The notes under the pieces: generated by a model
Databases searched by the model: none
What the model was told of the DNA's origin: nothing
What the model saw: only the letters and a program-made list of their open reading frames with translations
Position numbers and translations under genes: made by a program
NCBI GenBank assembly: GCA_036401895.1
Contig: DASWTW010000315.1
Coordinates: forward strand, 1 to 7,141
DNA length: 7,141 nt
Direction: 5' to 3'
DNA from: LB3-1 sp036401895
GTDB taxonomy: Bacteria; Chloroflexota; Chloroflexia; Chloroflexales; Kallotenuaceae
Shown here: one piece after another, positions 1-4,703 of the stretch
Position numbering within the stretch: position 1 is the stretch's first letter
Layout of the letters: every line of letters begins with the position of its first letter

Positions 1-382
1 CGTCTTTGGCGCTGACGTCGTTGAGAAAATCCCAGCTGCCGTTTTGCGTGGCCCAGTAGAGATCGTAGGTGCCCGCGAGATCCTGCGCCGTCAGCGGCGA
101 GCCGTCGCTCCATGTGAGCCCGGACCGCAGCTTCACCGTCAAGACGTTGGTGGTCGGCCTGGGCGCGGGCGTTGGCCGTGCGGTGGTTGCCGTTGGAATC
201 GGCGCTTCGGTGGTCGCAGCGGCGCTCGGCGATCCGGCAACGCTCGTGGCTGTTCTTTCGAGCTGTGATCCGATATGCGCGTCGGTGGTGGTTGTCGTCG
301 TCAACGTCGACGTTTGCTCAGCGGGCGCGCCACCACAGGCGGCCAGTATGAGCAGCAGGCTCAGCGAAACGATTCTACGCAT
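1..382 (-). CDS. ABC transporter family-5 substrate-binding lipoprotein, N-terminal part (runs off the left edge)
   Basis: Likely the extracytoplasmic solute receptor of the neighbouring transporter. The first 127 residues are visible. The ATG at 382-380 is preceded by AAGGAG at 393-388 with a 5-base spacer. Residues 1-16 are a short lipoprotein signal (MRRIV, a Leu-rich core, lipobox LAAC), so Cys16 should be lipidated after signal peptidase II cleavage. Residues 17-78 are a Thr/Ala/Pro-rich linker, as often seen in lipoproteins anchored outside the membrane. Residues 80-106 (VLTVKLRSGLTWSDG, then PLTAQDLAGTYDL) match the conserved family-5 segment of the type YTFKLRxGVxWHDGxPxTAxDV. Oddly, the roughly 60-100 residues that normally precede this segment, including the strand containing LDP, are absent and replaced by the linker. 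The frame is uninterrupted. Family assignment is good; whether the protein is functional is unknown. Confidence 0.82.
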   Translation of the reverse strand, partial: MRRIVSLSLLLILAACGGAPAEQTSTLTTTTTTDAHIGSQLERTATSVAGSPSAAATTEAPIPTATTARPTPAPRPTTNVLTVKLRSGLTWSDGSPLTAQDLAGTYDLYWATQNGSWDFLNDVSAKD

Positions 383-433
383 ACTCTCTCCTTGATGCAT
401 TACTGCGAAAACAAGGGCATCCAGGTGTTTTGG

Positions 434-449
434 GCGTGATGAATCACGC
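434..449. repeat. Perfect inverted repeat upstream of the binding-protein gene
   Basis: GCGTGAT and ATCACGC form 7-bp arms around a 2-base centre; as RNA this would be a 6-bp stem with a 4-base loop. It lies between the small membrane protein stop and the lipoprotein start, and just downstream of a candidate -10 element at 464-472. On the minus strand no T-run follows, so an intrinsic terminator is unlikely. A repressor operator or a short mRNA hairpin separating the two genes are the plausible roles, both inferred. Confidence 0.45.
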
Positions 450-463
450 TCCTACGAGTGCAA

Positions 464-472
464 TGTATACCA
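464..472 (-). promoter_or_regulatory. Candidate extended -10 promoter for the binding-protein gene
   Basis: The minus strand reads TGGTATACA, which resembles an extended -10 element (TGn followed by TATAAT with two mismatches). No good -35 box is visible at the expected distance. Transcription would start near 457, leaving a leader of about 75 bases that contains the dyad at 434-449. Separate transcription of the receptor gene would give more receptor than membrane complex. This is a pattern match only. Confidence 0.28.
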
Positions 473-476
473 GCGG

Positions 477-674
477 CTAGCTCCACTCACGCCGGATCGA
501 CCAGCGGATCAGCGCGATCATGAGCAGCAGAAACACGACGCCGATCGCTAGCGCCGTTGCCATCAGCACAAACTCGGCGCTACCGGGCGTTTGCGCCGGC
601 AGCAGTGCGCCCGAAACCAGCGTGACGAACATGGCGATGCGAAAGCCGAGGCGGCCTAGCTCGGGATGTAGCAT
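477..674 (-). CDS. Small two-helix membrane protein, unknown function
   Basis: A 65-residue protein I do not recognise. The ATG at 674-672 is chosen because AAGGAG at 686-681, six bases upstream, overlaps the stop codon (687-685) of the ATPase gene before it; this implies termination-reinitiation coupling. Longer in-frame starts would lie inside the ATPase gene and lack such a site. Two hydrophobic segments are visible, about residues 11-28 (FRIAMFVTLVSGALL) and 34-57 (EFVLMATALAIGVVFLLLMI), joined by a short Pro/Gln/Thr loop. The tail is basic (RWSIRREWS). Arg at both ends suggests both termini are cytoplasmic. No Cys, metal-binding or catalytic motif is present. Its place between the ATPase and receptor genes suggests an accessory or assembly role for the transporter, but this is inference. 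It could also be an unrelated membrane peptide carried in the operon. Confidence 0.72.
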   Translation of the reverse strand: MLHPELGRLGFRIAMFVTLVSGALLPAQTPGSAEFVLMATALAIGVVFLLLMIALIRWSIRREWS

Positions 675-684
675 AGTTTGCTCC

Positions 685-1680
685 TTATATCCTATCGATC
701 GCTGTGTGCTCGCGCTGAGCCGGGTGGCAGGCAACCGCCGAGCGATCGCGAAACGAGACCAGCTCCGGCACGACGCCCGCACACATATCGCCCTCGAAGC
801 GCGGGCAGCGTGGATGAAACGAGCAGCCCGGCGGCTTGTGCAGCAGGCTGGGTATGTCCATGCTGCGCAGCTCGATGCGGCGCCTGCGGCCGGCGACGTC
901 AGGATCGGTCTCGGGAATCGCTGCCAGCAGCGCCTGCGTGTAGGGATGCTGCGGCTGATCGATCAGCAGCGGCGTCGGCGACAGCTCGACCAGGCGCCCG
1001 AGATACATCACGCCGACGCGGCCCTGCCAGGCGAAATATTTTGCCAGCGCCAGATCGTGGGTGATAAACAGCACCGCCAGGCCCATCTGCTCTTTGAGGC
1101 GGGTCAAGGTTTTGAGCAGGCTGGCGCGGATCGACACATCGACCATCGAGACCGCTTCGTCGGCGACGATCAGCGCTGGGTTCACCGTCAGCGCCCGCGC
1201 GATCGCAACCCGCTGGCGCTGGCCGCCGCTGAGCTGGTGCGGATATTTGTCGAGAAGGTCGTCAACCGGCGTGAGATCGACCAGCTGGAGCAATTCACGG
1301 GCGCGCTGTCTGGTCTGGACACTGCCCCGTGTCAGCCGGTGGTGCCGCAGCGGCGCCGCCAGAATCTCGTAGACCGTGTGCGTCGGATTGAGCGAAACAT
1401 ACGGATCTTGATGAATCAGATGCACGCCGAGCCGGTACTCGCGGTAGCCGGCGCGATCCAGCTGTGTGATGTCGCGGCCACGAAAGCGGATCGTTCCCGC
1501 CGAGGGCGCGAGCAGGCCGGCAACCAGCTTGCCGGTGGTAGTCTTGCCGCAGCCGGACTCGCCGGCCAAACACACGATCTCGCCAGGCTCCAGCGCCAGC
1601 GACAGATCGTCGACGACGGTGATGCGCTGCCGATTGACGCCGAACGAGCGGCTCACATGCTCAAGCGCGATCAGGGACAT
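685..1680 (-). CDS. dppF: Peptide/nickel-type ABC transporter ATP-binding protein (DppF/OppF-like)
   Basis: Cytoplasmic ATPase of 331 residues, the usual size for OppF/DppF, expected to pair with the DppD-like ATPase to drive import. Visible motifs are Walker A GESGCGKT (40-47), Q-loop Gln91, signature LSGGQ (150-154), Walker B ALIVADE (169-175) with Glu175, and H-loop His208. The C-terminal oligopeptide/dipeptide extension starts at HPYTQALL (245). It carries four Cys (286, 292, 300, 318) in a GCSFHPRCP context, the arrangement linked to a 4Fe-4S cluster in some family members. The ATG at 1680 is chosen because AAGGAAG (1693-1687) sits six bases upstream and the protein then begins at the first nucleotide-binding-domain strand; the longer in-frame extension would lie inside dppD. 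It overlaps dppD by 20 bases. Walker B is followed by Ala176 where Pro is usual (DEAVSMVD). The substrate is not deducible. Confidence 0.93.
   Translation of the reverse strand: MSLIALEHVSRSFGVNRQRITVVDDLSLALEPGEIVCLAGESGCGKTTTGKLVAGLLAPSAGTIRFRGRDITQLDRAGYREYRLGVHLIHQDPYVSLNPTHTVYEILAAPLRHHRLTRGSVQTRQRARELLQLVDLTPVDDLLDKYPHQLSGGQRQRVAIARALTVNPALIVADEAVSMVDVSIRASLLKTLTRLKEQMGLAVLFITHDLALAKYFAWQGRVGVMYLGRLVELSPTPLLIDQPQHPYTQALLAAIPETDPDVAGRRRRIELRSMDIPSLLHKPPGCSFHPRCPRFEGDMCAGVVPELVSFRDRSAVACHPAQREHTAIDRI
801..819. repeat. 19-bp direct repeat, copy 1 (within dppF)
   Basis: Identical to 1804-1822. Both copies cover the FHPRCP segment of the Cys-containing tail in the two ATPase genes, in the same reading phase. 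Shared ancestry of the two ATPases explains it, although exact identity including third codon positions is notable. Confidence 0.7.
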
Positions 1681-2704
1681 GCTGCGCTTCCTTTGCGAAT
1701 ATGGCGCTGCTACGCGCCTGTTGCCAGTGCCAGCAAGCGACCTGATGCTTTGGCCCAACGGCGAGCAGCGGCGGCTCCTCGGCGCGGCTGCGATCGTCGG
1801 CGAGCGGGCAGCGTGGATGAAATGGACAGCCACCCGGCAGCGCGATCAGATCCGGCGGTGAGCCAGGAATCGCCGCGAGATCCGTGATCGGCCCTGCGAT
1901 CGTCGGCAGCGCGTTGATCAGACCGATCGTGTAGGGATGCGCCGGAGCCTTGAAGAGCGTGCGCGTATCGGCAATTTCGACAATGCGGCCCGCGTACATG
2001 GTGGCCACGCGATCGGCTAGCTCAGCCGCCAGCGCCAGATCGTGTGAGATGAAGATCAGCGCAACGTTGAGCTGCCGACGTAGTGTTTTCAACAGGTCGA
2101 TAATGCTGCGCTGGGTCAAAATATCCAGCGCGGTCGTCGGCTCGTCCAGGATCAGCAGCTGTGGCGAGAGCAGCAGGCTCAGCGCAATCAGCACCCGCTG
2201 GCGCATCCCGCCCGACAGCTCGTGCGGAAAGGCACGCCACACGCGCTCGGGGTCCAGGCGCACAAGCTCAAGCAAATGCTGGGCGCGCGCTTTCAACGCC
2301 CGGCCGCGCAGATAGCCGTGCGCCTGTGCGGTATCGCGAAAGTGCTCGGCGATGGGCAGCACTGGAGTGAAGGCGTTTTGTGCGCCCTGAAAGACCATTG
2401 CGCACTCTCCCCAGCGGAAGCGCCGCAGCCGGCGCGGGCGCAGCCTGAGCACGTCGATCGTTTCGTCGTCTGGATCGCGCCGGTAGGTGATGCGACCGTG
2501 TGTTGTCCGCGCGCCTGCCGGCAGCAGCCCGACCAGCGCCAGGCCAAGTGTGGTCTTGCCGGAGCCGCTCTCGCCGATCAGCGCCAGCGCTTCGCCGCGC
2601 CGCACCTCGAACGAGACCTGGCGCAGGGCCTGCACGCCGCCGCGCCGCCCGCGATACACCACCGAAAGCTCTTGCACGTCCAGCACGCGCTCGTCCGAAG
2701 CCAT
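1661..2704 (-). CDS. dppD: Peptide/nickel-type ABC transporter ATP-binding protein (DppD/OppD-like)
   Basis: Cytoplasmic ATPase of 347 residues, partner of the DppF-like subunit. Motifs in order are Walker A GESGSGKT (44-51), Q-loop Gln106 (MVFQGAQNAF), signature LSGGM (163-167), Walker B LLILDEPT with Glu188, D-loop ALD (192-194), and H-loop His221. The C-terminal family extension starts at HPYTIGLINALP (256). Its Cys cluster is incomplete: Cys293, Cys299 and Cys324 are present, but the third expected Cys, usually in a D-x-C-R context before EEPPL, is Ser306 (codon AGC at 1789-1787). The ATG at 2704 follows AGGAG (2715-2711) by six bases and begins one base after the stop of the upstream permease gene. 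LSGGM instead of LSGGQ is common in this subfamily. Assignment to OppD/DppD rather than OppF/DppF rests on order and motif style. Confidence 0.93.
   Translation of the reverse strand: MASDERVLDVQELSVVYRGRRGGVQALRQVSFEVRRGEALALIGESGSGKTTLGLALVGLLPAGARTTHGRITYRRDPDDETIDVLRLRPRRLRRFRWGECAMVFQGAQNAFTPVLPIAEHFRDTAQAHGYLRGRALKARAQHLLELVRLDPERVWRAFPHELSGGMRQRVLIALSLLLSPQLLILDEPTTALDILTQRSIIDLLKTLRRQLNVALIFISHDLALAAELADRVATMYAGRIVEIADTRTLFKAPAHPYTIGLINALPTIAGPITDLAAIPGSPPDLIALPGGCPFHPRCPLADDRSRAEEPPLLAVGPKHQVACWHWQQARSSAIFAKEAQHVPDRA
1804..1822. repeat. 19-bp direct repeat, copy 2 (within dppD)
   Basis: Second copy of the repeat at 801-819, 1003 bases away. Because both copies are in phase with their genes, recombination between them would swap the tail of the DppD-like protein for that of the DppF-like protein and remove the region between. 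Confidence 0.7.
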
Positions 2705-2705
2705 G

Positions 2706-3545
2706 TTAAGCTCCTGCCTGTAGTCGCGGATTGAAAACTTCTTCCAGCGCCCGCGAGAGCAGCACCAGTCCCAGCTGAAACAGAATGATCGCGCCCATGG
2801 GAGCAAGCAGGCTCCAGGCAGCGCTGGGCAGATAGATCGCGTTTTTGGCGTAGGCCAGGCTGAAGAGCACGCCCCAGCTGTTACCGAACGGCACGACGCC
2901 CAGAAAGACCAGGCCGGTCTGCGCGTAGATCGCCTGAATCATCGCGGCGATCAGCGAGATCGTGATGAAGCCGAGCATGTTGGGCAGCAGCTCGCGAAAG
3001 ATAATGTGCGCCGCGCCGAGATCGAGCTGTCGCGCCGCCTCGACGTACTCACGCCGTTTGAGCGATAGCACTTGCGACCGAATCTGCCGCGCCAGGCCGG
3101 GCCAGCCGAAACCCGCCAGCAGCAGCGCCAGCGACCAGACGCCGTCGAGCCGCAGCAGGCTGGCCAGCACAACCAGGATCAGAAAACGCGGCAGCGTGAG
3201 CCAGATGTCGGTGATCGTCATCAGCAGCCGATCGGTCGTGCCGCCGAACCACGCGCTGCACGCGCCGATCAAACAGGCGACCAGCGTGGTCAAGAGGCCG
3301 GTCAGGAGTGCCAGAAGGATCACATCGCGGCCGCCGTGGATCAGCAGGATCAGATTGTCACGGCCTTGAAAATCGGTGCCGAGCGGATGCTGCGGCGACG
3401 GCGATTGGTAGATGCGCTCGACATGGGCTCGGGTCTCGGCCGGCACCAGCAGCGGCCCCACGAACGCCGTCAGGATCAGCGCCGCCAGGAGCAGCCCGCC
3501 GATCACGCCCGAGGGATTGCGCAGAATCAGACTCCGGCGGCTCAT
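2706..3545 (-). CDS. dppC: Peptide/nickel-type ABC transporter permease (DppC/OppC-like)
   Basis: Integral membrane subunit of 279 residues, slightly short for OppC/DppC (about 290-300). It forms the translocation pore with the DppB-like protein. The N-terminal helix is near 12-33. It is followed by HPLGTDFQGRDNL (53-65) and IHGGRD, the hallmark of the OppC N-terminal domain (compare HPLGTDxxGRD). About five further helices follow, near 77-98, 118-131, 136-150, 192-214 and 244-264. The EAA coupling loop is EYVEAARQLDLGAAHIIFRELLPN (split here as EYVEAARQLD, 167-175 onward, and IIFRELLPN); the Gly expected three residues after EAA-xxx is Asp175. The C-terminus FNPRLQ matches the usual DPRLR ending. 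The ATG at 3545 overlaps the upstream TGA as ATGA, with GAGGAGG (3556-3550) four bases upstream, so coupling to dppB is clear. Confidence 0.93.
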   Translation of the reverse strand: MSRRSLILRNPSGVIGGLLLAALILTAFVGPLLVPAETRAHVERIYQSPSPQHPLGTDFQGRDNLILLIHGGRDVILLALLTGLLTTLVACLIGACSAWFGGTTDRLLMTITDIWLTLPRFLILVVLASLLRLDGVWSLALLLAGFGWPGLARQIRSQVLSLKRREYVEAARQLDLGAAHIIFRELLPNMLGFITISLIAAMIQAIYAQTGLVFLGVVPFGNSWGVLFSLAYAKNAIYLPSAAWSLLAPMGAIILFQLGLVLLSRALEEVFNPRLQAGA

Positions 3546-4570
3546 ACATCCTCCTCGGCGCTGCGCACGCGTGGATCGAGCCAGCTGTAGAGCAGATCCG
3601 CCAGCGTGGTCGAGAGCAGCACGGTGATCGTCGTGACCAGCAGAATGCCCTGGAGCACGGGATAGTCGCGGCGGGCGATCGCCTGGTTGAGCAGCAGGCC
3701 GATGCCCTGATAGACGAAAACCTGCTCGATCAGAATCGAGCCGCTGACAGCAAAGCCCAGCGAGATCGCCAGCCCGGTGACGAGCGGCAGGCTGGCATTA
3801 CGGCCGACATAGGCGGTCATAATGCGCAGGTCGGAGAGGCCGCGTGCTCGCGCGACGGTGACGTAGTCATCGCCTAGCGTGCTGATCGTGCTGCTGCGCA
3901 TGGCCAGCGTCCAGCTGCCCAGCGTGGAAAGCACATAGACCGCGCCCGGAATCAGCAGATGCTTGAACAGATCCGCGAAAAATGCGAGGCTGAAGCCCGG
4001 CCTGATGCCCGGCGAGAGCGAGCCGCGCATCTGATCCAGCGGGATCAGCTTCCACTGCACGCCCACCAGCAGCACACACAATACAGCCGTCAGAATCGGC
4101 GGCACCGCGTCGAGCGTGGCGCTGATCGTCGTCAGCGTGTGATCCAGCCACGAGCCGCGCCTGTAGGCGGCTGCCATCCCCAGGAAGACGCCCAGCCCAA
4201 AGCTTACCAGCAGCGACGTGCCGACGCTAAACAGGGTCCAGGGCAGCCGCTGCAAAACGATCTGGCGCACCGACGTTCCCGGCGCGAGCACCAGCGACTC
4301 GCCCAGCTCGCCGCGCGCGAGGTTGCTCATAAAGGCGAGATATTGCTCGCTCAGCGGCTGGTCCAGATCGATACGCAGGAGACGCGCGGCTCGTGAGCGC
4401 GCCTGCTCCTCGGACATGCCTTGATTGACCAGGCTCTGGACAAAAATGTCGACCGGATTACCCGGCAGCGCCCGAATAATCAGAAACGTGAGCGTCGTCA
4501 CGATCCAGAGAATCAGGGCGGTCTTGAGCAGGCTGCGTAGAACTATGTTGAGCGTGCCGTGTGCGATCAT
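3542..4570 (-). CDS. dppB: Peptide/nickel-type ABC transporter permease (DppB/OppB-like)
   Basis: Integral membrane subunit, first gene of the transporter operon, 342 residues from the ATG at 4570 (close to the usual 310-340). Helices lie near 13-33, 113-135, 152-172, 205-223, 262-281 and 306-328. Family marks are LIIRALPGNP (30-39, compare LIPGDP), the EAA-type loop DYVTVARARGLSDLRI (235-250) with Gly244 kept, RNASLPLVT, and the ending LDPRVR (331-336). The start is uncertain. An ATG at 4606 would add 12 residues and a TTG at 4612 two more, but none of these starts has a strong ribosome site. The codons between 4606 and 4570 mostly end in A or T, unlike the rest of the gene, which favours 4570. 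The gene ends in an ATGA overlap with dppC. Confidence 0.92.
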   Translation of the reverse strand: MIAHGTLNIVLRSLLKTALILWIVTTLTFLIIRALPGNPVDIFVQSLVNQGMSEEQARSRAARLLRIDLDQPLSEQYLAFMSNLARGELGESLVLAPGTSVRQIVLQRLPWTLFSVGTSLLVSFGLGVFLGMAAAYRRGSWLDHTLTTISATLDAVPPILTAVLCVLLVGVQWKLIPLDQMRGSLSPGIRPGFSLAFFADLFKHLLIPGAVYVLSTLGSWTLAMRSSTISTLGDDYVTVARARGLSDLRIMTAYVGRNASLPLVTGLAISLGFAVSGSILIEQVFVYQGIGLLLNQAIARRDYPVLQGILLVTTITVLLSTTLADLLYSWLDPRVRSAEEDV

Positions 4571-4703
4571 GTGCTGATTCAGTCTTTCTACTGGTTGTTC
4601 CAGCATACCCAAACGACCGCGATCTGAATGACCCGGAATCGCGTCAGTGAGCGGCGCTGTGTGCTGCTATAGTTTTCGGTGGGGGGCGATTGAGCTGTTC
4701 GAT
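4571..4703 (-). promoter_or_regulatory. Non-coding leader upstream of the transporter operon
   Basis: This is the only gap upstream of the permease genes, so the operon promoter most likely lies here unless transcription reads through from the STAND gene. Minus-strand TATAGC at 4671-4666 is a possible -10 box, but no matching -35 is seen. CGCGAT and ATCGCG form a 6-bp inverted repeat with a 14-base spacer (4618-4643), a possible operator. A run of six G lies at 4681-4686. No terminator hairpin with a T-run follows the STAND stop. All of these are weak signals. Confidence 0.35.
4618..4643. repeat. Short inverted repeat in the transporter leader
   Basis: Arms CGCGAT (4618-4623) and ATCGCG (4638-4643) are perfect complements around 14 bases. 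Arms this short occur by chance often in GC-rich DNA that is rich in GATC, so an operator role is only a possibility. Confidence 0.25.

Noticed and set aside
44..395. Plus-strand open frames opposite the lipoprotein start
   Set aside because: They mirror the Thr/Pro linker codons; the minus strand has a ribosome site, lipobox and family-5 motif.
434..449. Dyad considered as an intrinsic terminator
   Set aside because: No T-run follows on the minus strand, and the stem is only 6-7 bp. The TTTT next to it is on the wrong side for minus-strand transcription.
1661..1680. 20-base overlap of the ATPase genes as evidence of a frameshift or fusion
   Set aside because: Both proteins have complete domains and the downstream gene has its own ribosome site and ATG; the overlap is ordinary operon packing.
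520..1887. Long plus-strand open frame of 455 codons
   Set aside because: It lies opposite both ATPase genes, whose motifs are complete; its translation is rich in Arg, Gln and Ala with no recognisable domain. It is a GC-bias shadow.
3072..3877. Plus-strand open frames opposite the permease genes
   Set aside because: Translations are Gln/Arg/Ala-rich with no hydrophobic or catalytic pattern, while the minus strand encodes well-matched permeases.
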